From Iris pallida (Eukaryota > Streptophyta > Magnoliopsida > Asparagales > Iridaceae): DNA of 64,000 nt. This document shows positions 47,242 to 58,144 of this stretch, one piece after another. The position numbers were made by a program, and so were the translations under genes. The stretch lies in the NCBI GenBank assembly GCA_029216955.1, contig JANAVB010031417.1:18322219-18386218 (forward strand), read 5' to 3'. Under the pieces are notes generated by a model, which ran no database searches, was not told the DNA's origin, and saw nothing but the letters and a program-made list of their open reading frames with translations. Each line of letters starts with the position of its first letter. The stretch's first letter is position 1.

Positions 47242-49548
47242 TCTCGTGAATTAATGGCGAAGATGGGTTATGATCTAGCAACTGCTCCTGGTTTGAACTC
47301 AGGCAAAGGACTCCGAGTACCTTTAGCCATCACTATGAGGCATAATCAATCTCGTGTTGGCCTTGGTTTCTGGAATGAAGCTATCATCAAGCATAAAAGA
47401 ACCAAGAGCAAGATGAAGAATTGCAACATGGTTTCGATGGAATCTGAACCTGAATCTGAAGTCGAAGTTCATGCTGGAACTCGATCAGGAAAAATATATC
47501 TGAAAGATTATGTTGACATTCCTGAAGAAACTCCCGATATCCCCCCGGTTACAGTTCCAACACCCGTCTCTACTGAAGAACCTTCAAATGTTCCTGTTGA
47601 GACGGTTCCTTCTAAGCCAACAGCAGCTGACAAAGGCAAACAACAAGTCCGCTTCGATAAACCATTGAAGAAGTCATCTCCTACAGGACTTGAAAAGCCT
47701 TATAATTTTGATATATTGGCTCAACTAGCCAATACACCAGCTAAATTATCAATCTTCGAGCTCTTACGCCTCTCTAAAGAGACTCGAGAAACTCTGAGTG
47801 AAGCGCTGTTGCAAGCAAAAACTTGCCTAACTTTCCTCAAGAAGTTGGAATCAGAATCTGTCTCTCATTGCCATATTGTATTGGAATTTATTCCAAACAT
47901 TACCTTTACGCAGAACGATATGCTGCTAGAGGATAATCGACATGACCGTCCTTTATATCATACAGGATATATCGATTCTATGAAGGTTGACCGTCTACTG
48001 ATTGATCCAGGATCCGCTCTCAGTATTATGCCAAAGGCTATGCTAGATGCACTGAAGATACCTGTACATAGTCTTTCCCGCACTATCACTACCATCTTGG
48101 GATTCAATCAAGGAAAAAGTGAGCCTTTGGGCAAAATTCGCCTCAAATTTCAAATAGGCGATCTTCGTACTAAAGTTACTTTTTACATCATCGACAATCA
48201 TGGTTGCTCATACAATGCTCTATTGGGGAGACCATTCTTGCATGAACATAATGTCGTTCCTTCGACTCTTCATCAGTGCTTCAAATATGTTGATGATAAT
48301 GGAGAAGTTCAAAAGGAGGTTGCAGATCTCTATCCATTCAAAGGAGTCAAAGCTTACTTCAATGACGCTCGCATGTACAAAGATGAATACTCAAAAGTCT
48401 TACAAGCTATGGATAACGACGATGAGATATCAAAAGTCAATACCTTTGTTATTCCTGTAAAAGGGCGTATCACTCCTCCGCAATCTGCTAAATCATCTGA
48501 AGAAGACTCACTGATAATTCCTGTCAGTGGACGTACTACTGTATCGTCTGTCCAAGCTCCACAAGGCTCACTGATAATTCTTGTCAGTGGATGTACTACT
48601 GTATCGTCTTCCCAAGCTCCACAAAGTTCGCTGATAATTCCCGTCAGTGGACGTGCCACTCCCCCTCCACCTTCTCAGGCTAGACCAAATACTTTAGTCA
48701 TTCCAGTCAGTGGACGTACTACTTATCCACGATCTTCTTCAAGGGAGCTCACCTCTTTTGAGCCTTTTGTTATCGATCTTAATCGAAACAAAACTTCTGA
48801 TCGCTCTTCCTCTCCCCCTTTTGTCATTAATTTGACTAAGTCTGATAAGGCTAAGCCTTCTGTTGTAAATACAGTATCTAATATTAATGAAGCATCTCCT
48901 TTGCAGTATATTGATGTCTGTAATCATGTACAAAGTTATTTACAATTGCTAGATAGCTTAGAGCCACTAACTATAGGAGTTGTTCAAACTTTTCATACAG
49001 ACGTATCATTGGAGTCCATACAAAAATCATACTTCGTGGTCCCTATTAGAAAGAAGGGAGAAAATCTAATATTCTTCTATAAAGGACCCCAGAATCCTCT
49101 TAACCTGGAAGAAGATGACACCAACGACGATACTGGAAGGTTACAATTACGTCGCTACAGTCAACAATCCAAAAATATCATCAAGAATATGGGTTATGAC
49201 TTCAGAACCAGCCTCAATAATAGAAAAGGAAGAAGAATGCCTGTTCGAATTCCTCCATTAAAATACGAAAGGACAAAATGTGGTTTGGGTTACATTGCTC
49301 CTGCCTCCTTTATCAACATAGTCCATGAAGATTCAAAATTCGATGAAGACGAACGATCTGAAGACGAACGATCTGAGTCTTTCGATTCCCTTTCTTGGGA
49401 TTCTGACACAAGTATTGGCGATCTCCATCGCTCTATTCTATCCATCAATATGGTCTCTGTTGATGATGAAGAAAATAATGAAGATGAGGATGATTTTGAA
49501 ATATCACCCGAATCAGAACAATGGGCTCAAAGATTAGATAATCAATAG
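47242..49548 (+). pseudogene. G-patch-like, protease and linker region of element 3
   Basis: 764 open codons from 47254. Residues 1-50 read MAKMGYDLATAPGLNSGKGL...RVGLGF, a G-patch-like Gly pattern. The retropepsin-like domain has LIDPGSALSIMPKAM near 48000 and LGRPFLHEHN near 48225; D-P-G is found in place of D-S-G or D-T-G, as in element 2. Then come four IIPVSGRTT-type repeats (48440-48740) and a second Gly-rich segment (NMGYDFRTSLNNRKGRR...CGLGY, near 49190-49290). It ends at TAG 49546-49548 where element 2 has Trp, and continues in frame to RT. Confidence 0.83.
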
Positions 49549-51408
49549 GAATTCAGGTTTGAGCAGAGAGAACCTCCTACTGAAGATAAACTGATCCAAA
49601 TTGATGTTGGTGAAGAAGGGTCCCCTAAACCAATATTCATCAGTGAAAGTCTTTCAGAAACAGATAAGCAAGACATGATCAAGCTTATTCATGATTATAT
49701 CGATGTCTTTGCCTGGAGTTACGAGGATATGCCGGGACTAGATCCGAAGATCGTAATGCACAAACTTAATATCATGCCAAATGCTAAACCAGTTAAACAA
49801 CAACAGCGACGATTTCGTCCAGACATTATGGATGCAATTGAAGCTGAAGTCAACAAGCTTATGGCTTCCAGATTTATTCGAGAGGAACAACATCCTGAAT
49901 GGGTGGGTAACATCGTTCCTGTCCTTAAAAAGACTGGCAAGATCCGAGTCTGTATAGACTTTCGCGATCTCAATGCAGCTTATCCTAAAGACGAGTTTCC
50001 TCTTCCAATTACCGATGTCATGATCGATAACACATGTGGTTTCGAACGAATGTCATTCATGGATGGGTATTCGGGATACAATCAAATCAAAATGTTTCCA
50101 GATGATGAAAAACACACTTCCTTCAGAACGCCGATCGGTACATACTGTTATACAGTGATGCCGTTTGGTCTCAAAAATGCAGGAGCAACATATCAGCAAG
50201 CAATGAGCACTATATTCCGCGAACATCTCCGAAAAATAGTCGAATGCTACGTTGATGATATTGCAGTCAAAAGTCGACGAAAGGAGGATCATATCCAAGA
50301 TTTGAAGACTATCTTTGATTTAATGCATCAGCATCAACTTAAAATGAACCCTACTAAGTCCTTCCTGGGCGTCTCTAGTGGTAAATTTCTCGACTTCGTC
50401 ATTACCGCTAAAGGTATACACGTGGATCCCGAGAAGATCAAAGCCATTCAAGAGATGCGTCCTCCACGCACCTTAAAAGAGCTACGAGGATTTCAAGGAA
50501 GAATTGCTTATATCAGGAGATTCATTTCCAACTTATCAGGACGCTGCAGACCATTCAACAAACTTCTGAAGAAAGGTGTATCTTTCGTCTGGAACGAAGA
50601 ATGTCAAAAAGCATTTGACGATATCAAACAGTATCTCATGAACCCTCCAGTTTTGGTACCTTCCGTCTCGGGAATACCATTCCTTCTATATGTTCGAGCC
50701 ATGGATCATTCTCTTGGTGCATTACTCGCTCAGAAAAATAAAGATGGCCATGAACAGGCTATTTATTATCTCAGTCGCACAATGACAGGCACTGAACCGC
50801 GTTATTCTTCAATCGAGAAAGAATGCCTAGTATTAATGTTTGCTGTTCAGAAAACACGACATTATATTATCGGTCAAACGATTCACGTCATTTCCAGAGT
50901 GAATCCCATCAGGATTATGATGAAGAAACCTGGTATTCTCAACTCCAGACTAGCTAATTGGGGAATCTTGTTAGCTCAATACGACATGCATTATATTCCT
51001 CAGAAGTCAGTTAAAGGACAGGCTCTTACTGATTTTCTGGCAGCTCATGCGGTTCCAGAAGATTCTAAATTATATGATGAGATTCCTGATGAAGTCCTGG
51101 ATTCAAATCTGGTTTCTGAAGAAATTCCTACTTGGCGTCTATTTTTTGATGGAGCATCTAGAATAGGTCCTAATGGCGATATTGTTGCCGGAGTTGGGAT
51201 TATTCTTGTATCCCCAGAAGGACTAACTATTCAGAGGGCTTATTCTCTGGATCAATCATGTTCAAACAATGTAGCCGAATACAATACGTTGCTCACCAGT
51301 CTTCAACTTGCTAAACATCTAGATATTCAATATTTGGAGTTTATGGAGACTCCAAGCTTATCATCAATCAGATCAGAGGAACGTATGAAGTTCGTCATCA
51401 GGATTTGA
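49549..51408 (+). pseudogene. RT, RNase H and start of second RNase H of element 3
   Basis: One open frame of ~620 codons. RT motifs: CIDFRDLNAAYPKDEFPLP, FMDGYSGYNQI, VMPFGLKNAGATYQQAM, catalytic YVDD near 50247-50258. RNase H: AIYYLSRTMTGTEPRYSSIEKECL. The second RNase H starts with WRLFFDGASRIGPNG and NNVAEYNTLL. A one-base deletion near 51341 (GAGTTTATGG) shifts the frame within the third catalytic motif, YGDSK, so the ORF ends at 51408. The RT itself is free of stops and keeps its catalytic residues. Confidence 0.9.
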
Positions 51409-52997
51409 TACCTTATCATCGAGCAGCACTCTCTATGGCCTCATCCTTTGAAGGTTTTTTTATTGAACATGTCCGACGAGCCTATAATATAGAAGCCGAT
51501 GCTTTGGCTAATCTAGCCGCTGTGTTAGCCATACCAATCAGACATCAGCAAGTAATAGTGGTTTATAACCGAAAACTATTCTGCGTTGAGAATAATCTGG
51601 CTTTGGCTTTTTCCCATAATCCCCATGAAGATTCTCTCAACTTTGATACCGGATTAAAGTTTGACAAAGTGTCCTTATCTTCTTCCGATTCTACTATGGA
51701 ATATGTCTTTTCTAATAAAACAGAAGCCATAACTGAAGATTGGAGACGTCCGTTTTTAGACTTTGTATTATATGACATACTTCCTGATAATCCGAGTGAA
51801 GCAGCGTCTATCCGGCGTCGATCTCTTAGATTCTATTATAATCATACAACGAAGACACTATATCGTCGGTCCTACGACGGTCTTCTCCTCCGATGCATCG
51901 CTGGTGAAGAAGCACAACAGATTGTCCGTGAAGCACATGATGGTGTTTGTGGAGCCCATCAACCAGGTCCTAAACTTCAAGATCGTATCCGACGAATGGG
52001 TTATTATTGGCCCACGATGGTGGCTGACGCCATTCAATATGCTCGGAGATATAAAGCCTGTCAAATTCATGCAGACTTTATCCATCAACCGTCAGAGTTC
52101 TTACACCCAACAGCGGCATCATGGCCCTTTGAGGCTTGGGGCATGGATGTCATTGGTCCTATTAACCCACCATCATCAAAAGGACATCGGTTTATTCTAG
52201 CAATAACCGATTACTTTTCCAAATGGGCTGAAGCAATCCCGTTATCTGAAGTCAAAACTTCTAATGTTATTAACTTCGTCAAACATCATGTCATCTATCG
52301 ATTTGGTGTTCCTTGGCGTATTATCCATGATAACGGACCGCAGTTCGTCAGTCAGAAATTTACTCGATTCTGCGATGATCATCGGATCAATAATTTAGCT
52401 TCTACAGCATATAATCCAGCAGCTAATGGATTGGCAGAAGCTTTCAATAAAACGATCATCAAACTCTTGAAAAAGTTTATTTCTTCCAACAAACGCAACT
52501 GGAGCGAGAAACTTGGTGAATGTTTATGGGCCTACCGCACCACAGTTCGCATTGCAACCGGATGTACGCCTTTCTTTTTGGTATATGGGTGTGAAGCTGT
52601 TCTTTCTCTTGAGATCCAGATTCCTTCTCTGAGAATTGCAATCTCCAATGAACTTACAACAGAAAACAATGATCATCTTCGACTTCAAGAATTGGAAGCT
52701 CTAGATGAAAAGCGATTGTATGCTCAACAAAATATCGAGCTGTATCAGGCCCGAATCTCAAAAGCTTTTAACCGGAAAGTCAAAGTCAGAGCATATCAGA
52801 AGGGAGAACTGGTCCTTACTGTCAGACGTCCTATGACCATGACACATATGAGCAAAGGCAAATTTGACGCAAAATGGGAAGGCCCATTCGTAGTAAACAA
52901 AGTATTCTCTAACGGAGCATACCAGCTTGCCTCTATGGATGGGAAAGTCACGATGATGCCTATCAATGGCAAATTCTTAAAGAAATATTATGTATAA
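51341..52997 (+). pseudogene. End of second RNase H and integrase of element 3
   Basis: Frame after the deletion, open 51405-52997 (530 codons). It starts in the RNase H tail (NIEADALANLAAVLAIP). Integrase: zinc part EAHDGVCGAHQPGPKL with RYKACQ, where the first Cys of the C-X2-C pair appears replaced by Tyr. Catalytic Asp in WGMDVIGPINPP, Asp in IIHDNGPQF, Glu in GLAEAFNKTI. C-terminal part GPFVVNKVFSNGAYQL, ending GKFLKKYYV. A ~35-residue S/N/D-rich insert (51600-51720) is absent from element 2. Apart from the Cys change this integrase is complete. Confidence 0.9.
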
Positions 52998-53558
52998 TAT
53001 TTTTATCATTCCCCAGCAAATATAAAATCAAAGTTAATTCTTCTCTACAAAAGTTATCTCGATATCGTTATCCCCAGAGGAAACTGATATTCTACCATGT
53101 ATCATTTTCCCAGAGAATTTGATATTTTGTCTTATTAGATCCCCAGTGGATTTAATAAAGATCTTGTATAGAAAATCATGTCCATATTACCTCTGAATTT
53201 TCTATCTCAGTATGTATCATATTTTCTATTCTATGAAAATGATATCTCGTCTTTTGATTTCCGAGTCCAAAGATCATGGAAAATAGAATCCAAAGATATC
53301 TTTATATCTGAATTCTGTTTTCTCTAATCAGTATTAGACTAAAATTATCTTTGGTTTAATATCATGATAGAGTTACAAAGTTTATTTGTATATTCTATTT
53401 TATTGAAATATGTCATGTATTATTTACCTCTGAACATATTTTCTACAAAAATATCATCCACAGAATTGAAATCAAGTCAAAATATTCATTTCAATCAAAA
53501 TCAAAACATTGATTACAAATGGGTACTAAAACTTCAATACATGATAAATGTAAAAGAT
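52998..53558. other. No gene seen between integrase and antisense gene
   Basis: AT-rich stretch after the integrase stop, with a loosely repeated CCCCAG(A/T)GGA...TTGATATT word (four times, 53010-53150). It would serve as the 3' end of the antisense transcript and part of the sense 3' region. Confidence 0.5.
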
Positions 53559-54453
53559 CTATTTAGGAGGAGTAATTATCTCCTGAATACGAATGATTAC
53601 ATTATTCATCTTTTCGTCATGAGCTTTCTTGATTCGCTCTGCTGTTTCAGCTCCAATCATCCGTTGGTCATATTCCACAATAATAGAGCTACGGCGATTG
53701 GTCTCTTCAATCTGATTGGTTTGCATCAATTCTCGCTCTTGCTATAAAAATTGACAGCGTTCAGCTTCAGATTTACGATCAGTAGCAATCTCTGATTGTT
53801 CTTTTTCCACGGAGGCAATTTGCTCCTGAAGACGAGCTAGCTCTTCCCTCAACTTTCTAAGCTCTTCAGCTTTTGACGCTTCATCTTTCTCTAGACGCTC
53901 CATATTCTGACGAGTACTTATTATTTCTTCGTCTTTCACCATTAACTCTTTAGAAGACTGAGCGATGAATTCTGTCAGAGCAATGTGCTGAGCTTGAGCT
54001 TCATTCTCCAATTGAGCAATCTCAGCTGCAGTCAGAGACTTAATATCCTCCTTTTTAATCTCCCAGTATTTATGGATATTTGCTTCTAAATCATTTAGAA
54101 GATGTTAAAAAAAACACATTGGGTCTCATAACCAGCCTGTCTCAAAGCTGAAAGCGGAAAACTAGTCGCCTCTCGAAGACTCGAAAAGGGCATAGTCTCA
54201 TCCTTCATAAGTCGTCTCGAGAATCTATCCAGATATGAATAAATAATATCTGAATACATCCCCATGATCTTTGCTATCCCTGTGTCAAAATCGGGAGTCG
54301 CTGCAACAGTAGAAGAAGGAGCAGGAGGAGCCTCTATTCTGGGAGCTGAAGTGAGTGCTTTTGGAGAACTCGGCAAATGTGAACTCCCCTCACCCACATC
54401 AGTTTGGACAAGTGGGGCTTGAGTAGAACTCATAGCCGGTGCAGTTCCTACAG
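53559..54453 (-). pseudogene. Antisense accessory gene of element 3, exon 3 (coiled-coil C-terminus)
   Basis: Minus strand, acceptor TTTGATTCCAACAG before 54453, stop TAG at 53559-53561. After an S/P/A-rich linker with YSDIIYSYLDRFSRRLM, there is a shift in an eight-A run (54107-54114). Then comes a long coiled coil (ELRKLREELARLQEQIASVE). One in-frame TAG (53742-53744) follows CQFL; homology to the antisense ORF of element 2 goes on beyond it to ITPPK. The C-terminus of both elements is the same, which shows that this antisense gene belongs to the Tat family and is not a captured host gene specific to one copy. Confidence 0.75.
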
Positions 54454-54535
54454 CTGTTGGAATCAAAGAAGCATGATCAAAACTAAAGGACAATAAAGCA
54501 AGGAAAAGACGAAACTTTGCTGAATAAAATATTAC
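54454..54535 (-). other. Intron 2 of the antisense gene (82 bp)
   Basis: Minus strand: exon ...GCTCCAG, donor GTAATATT, T-rich body, acceptor CCAACAG, exon CTGTAGG.... Joining GCTCCAG to CTGTAGG keeps the frame (EPAP to VGTAPAM). Size and T-richness are typical of a plant intron. Confidence 0.7.
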
Positions 54536-57500
54536 CTGGAGCTGGTTCATATTCAGTTTTCTTTGGGTCATTCAGCCCAACTCGTAGTCTATTCAGAGTG
54601 CTTTCTGACACGGGATTTATTTCACTGCTGCCCGTCCCAGAAGTACTCGGAACTTGAATTTCTATATGCCTCTCCGGCTCTGGTGTCAACCCTGAGTGTT
54701 GACCAATGGTCTTCAGTACATCAATTGGAATTTTAGATGGTGATTCATCATCTATCTCCATGTCCTCTTCTTCAAAAGAATGAGACGAAGGTTCATAGTC
54801 AACCTGTTCGTCGTCACTCTTGTTGCCCTCCGAAATTTCAGCAATTGGTCTGAGAGTAGTGGCTTCCTTCACTGATTCTCCCAAAATTAGTAAGTCATTA
54901 GCTGTTTCAGTCTGATGCTCGGCCTCTACCGTAGGTTGACTAATCACCTGCGCATCATCGACCATTGGCGAAATCGATCCTATATCAGAAGGCATGGATG
55001 ACCCAGCAGGTTCAGGAATATCTTCTTCAACAGGTTCTGTCTTTACAGAAAAATCAAAGGCAGCTTGTTTTTCTGAAGCCAATCGCACAGCACGATCGGC
55101 GGGACTCTCTACATCGAGACAAATTATAGATTTAGTTTTTGAAACTATCACTTTTCTTCCTATTCTTTTTGTGAATAGAACTGTAGGATAATTGTCTTTT
55201 GAATCACTACCTGCTTCATCAGCATCTCTGACTCGATTGGAAGCAGGAGAAGTCCCTGGAATGGTAATTCCTCCACGATTTCGAGTCTCTGCTCGAGTGA
55301 CTCTTTTTAGGGCAGGCCCAGCAACACCTTTGCCCTGCTTCCTCTTCGGGGTATTATCGGTAGATATACTCTCTTCAGCCCTCCCGATGGGTACATGTAA
55401 TGGTTGATGAAGGTCATCAGAGAAGAAAGTTTCTAAAACTTCATCATCAACTTCATCAGTAGCCAGAGGATCTTCTTGGTCATGACAATCTCTAGGCAGG
55501 GCTGATTTGGTTGATTTCTTTTCAATATGAATAAAGCTTCTACCTAAGATGCTGAATTTTTTATCAAAGGTATTAGCTGATACATAGAATTTGGCATAAG
55601 ACGCCAATATTCTAGCTCCTCTCTGATAGGTGACCGGATTTGGCATGGAAAAGGTAGTCCCTGTACCTTTAGCAATGTAATATATCTAAGCTCTGGCACC
55701 ATCAATCAACCCGCCTTGATAACCAAAACATGTCATTGCATTGCCCACATGCAACTGATCATAACCAAATTGCCGAGCAAACCTACTCGGAAGATATGGC
55801 TCCAGATAGGTGATGTTGTCACGACGGCAAATTAAATGAGATGGCCTGATCCTCTTCAGCCATTCATGTTGAATCTCATCCAATTCATTGCCACCAATGC
55901 CATCAATCAACCTCCCAGGCATGGTTTCATAACCAACAGGTGGAGGAACACAAGTGAAGCTCCATAGTTCTCCCCTATTTAATATAGTTCTGCAATCTGT
56001 CAAAGTGTCATATTTCTACTTTGGTGTATGACTGTATCTTTCCAGAAAGGTGTCATCTGGTCTAACCATCCCAGCATTCATGAGAGATTCGAAATGCAGA
56101 AGCAGCCACCCAAATAAATATATAAAGGGCATTTCTACCTGAGGAAAGGATGTAAGGCTCTTCCTTGCCAATTCGAACATTCTGTCTTATATGCCCTTAA
56201 TCCAGCATTCAGACGGTATGTCATTGCTGTCAGCAAATCCATCTTATACCCGAAAGTCAGACGGATTGCTGCGAAGACAACTCTTCTGTGCATCCTGTCT
56301 GCTGAACAGGTGCCAGGTACTACAAATTTTCTTAGCCAGAGAGATATAAATCCAGCCAGATGACCTTCAGCAGATAATTCTTGGCTACCCTGCTTAATAT
56401 AGGTCTCAAACCTATCACCGGCTTTATAGGTGCCTTCGTCTTCCTCAATGACGATGTCGTCATGAGTGGTGTCCCAGATGAGCTTGTCAATCTCAGCTTG
56501 ATTCAGAGGTTTAAATTCACCGACATATTGCTCAATCTTCTTCTTCTTCTGAACTTCATCAGTACGACCTTGAAATAAATAGGCCATCCATTTAGAAGAA
56601 TAACAGTTGGAATCTCCTTCCCCACCTTGTCCTTTATAAAAAGCCTTACAAATACTGTAATGGCACATCAATTCTTTAAAGACATGAAGAACCATTGGGT
56701 TGGCTTCGGAGATCTTATTCATTTCATCAACGAAAGGGATATACTCTTCATATGGCAAATCTGCTGTTGGCAGCTGAGAAATATATGCCATTTCATGAAG
56801 GGCGAATCCCATCTCGCCTCTTGGAGTCATGAAGGTGCCGGTACGGTAGTTATACCTCTCCGCTAACGCCAAGAACAAATTCGGGTTTGGCCTAAAACCA
56901 TAAGCAGTGCACTTAATGGCATCATATAGGCCTATCACCTTTAACTGTTCACCAAAGTTCTTCAGAATCCATCTCACAAGAGCAGTCCATCTAGTATTTT
57001 CCGGGTTCACCAGACCAGTAAGTCTCATAGACTATTTTGGGTAGATGGCATTTTCCAGTTGAGCAAATTTGTTTGCAAAGATTGGGACTCTGACTGGCTT
57101 CAGAAGTGCCGAATCCTCAGGAGGGATGGTGGCAGGTAGCAGTCCTCGTAAAGCTGTGACATGTGGTTCAGTACCACTGCGGAATCTTCCTTGACGATAT
57201 CCTATTCACCCAGCTTTTGCTTGACGGGATGGAATGATATCCCACTTCATTTGTCTTTGACAACTCGCATGAAATAAGCGAGCTATGTTGATGCTTTTTG
57301 ATAAACCAGTCAGATACATTGGCTGATTCACATCACCATCCCTATAATAACAGTATGATACTTTATCCAGAGCAGGCTGAGAGTTTATGTCAATAGCATC
57401 TCCAAAAAGAAATGCTGGCTTCGAGTGGGTAACACCATCCACACTCTGTAAAGGCAGTCCACTCATCAAGTTCAGCAAAGTATCATTTTCCTGATTTGTC

Positions 57501-57618
57501 AAAAGAGCTATCCTTGTGGAAGGTCCATCGAATTGGGGAAAACGAACATGTGATAGGTCACTATTATAGTTATTTCCTACACATCCTTCAAAATCTGCCT
57601 CCTGAGCCAGAATATCCA
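54536..57618 (-). pseudogene. Antisense accessory gene of element 3, exon 2 (plant mobile domain)
   Basis: 3083 bp on the minus strand starting after a strong acceptor (CTTATTCTTCTTTTGCAG). Between ~56950 and 55700 it has features of the plant mobile domain (aminotransferase-like, PF10536 type): RWILKNFGEQLKVIGLYDAI, ALAERYNYRTGTFMTPRGEMG, HEMAYISQLP. The rest is a charged linker with KRKQGKG and an acidic DYEPSSHSFEEEDMEIDDE. Lesions: TGA 57206-57208, TAG 57032-57034, one-base shift near 56190, TAG 56016-56018, TAG 55686-55688. Such domains occur in some plant transposons and in host silencing proteins (MAIN/MAIL). Known Tat elements carry antisense extra ORFs here; the domain call is by motif only. 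Confidence 0.72.
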
Positions 57619-57654
57619 CTGCAAAAGAAGAATAAGAAGTTAGAAATCTTCAAC

Positions 57655-58100
57655 ACAAAGAGATGGCAAAGTTCAACATACGCTCAGTTTATTTTAAGTG
57701 TATGGCAGACTTAAAGTTCAACATACGCTCAGTTTATCTTAAGTGTATGGCAGACTTAAAGTTCAACATACGCTCATTTTATCTTAAGCGTATGGCAGAC
57801 TCAAAGTTCAATATACGCTCAGTTTATCTTAAGCGTTTGGCAGACTCAAAGTTCAACATACGCTCAGTATATTCTTAAGCGTATGGCAGACTCAAAGTTC
57901 AACATACGCTCAGTTTATCTTAAGCGTATGACAGATTCAGAGATCACTTTTTACGCTCAGTTTATCCTAAGTGAATGATTTTAAAAAAAAGATCAGTTTA
58001 TGTTCAACTTGAGCGTATCAGCGTATGGTTGACAAGATGATCATCAAAAACATACGCTAACACAGGAGTTAGCATATCTCAGTGAGACAACTCGCCATAG
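57655..58100. repeat. Tandem array of ~45-bp units with CATACGCT/AGCGTATG
   Basis: Six to seven units, each with CAACATACGCTCAGTTTATC and TTAAGCGTATGGCAGACT. The two motifs are inverted to each other, so every unit is a loose dyad. Single copies follow to ~58100 (GAGCGTATCAGCGTATGG, CATACGCTAAC). Early units have GTGTATGG, later ones GCGTATGG. Confidence 0.9.
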
Positions 58101-58139
58101 CATATTCTTTCAAGACAGCGTATTTTAACATTTCTATCA

Positions 58140-58144
58140 AAAAT
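58140..58144. other. Target-site duplication AAAAT of solo LTR C
   Basis: AAAAT precedes TGTAACACC at 58145 and follows the terminal TGACA at 60850 (second copy 60851-60855). A perfect 5-bp duplication proves the borders. Confidence 0.95.

Noticed and set aside
53559..57618. Plant-mobile-domain gene as an ordinary host gene
   Set aside because: Its C-terminus is shared with element 2 at the same place after integrase, so it belongs to the retrotransposon family. A past host origin of the domain stays possible.
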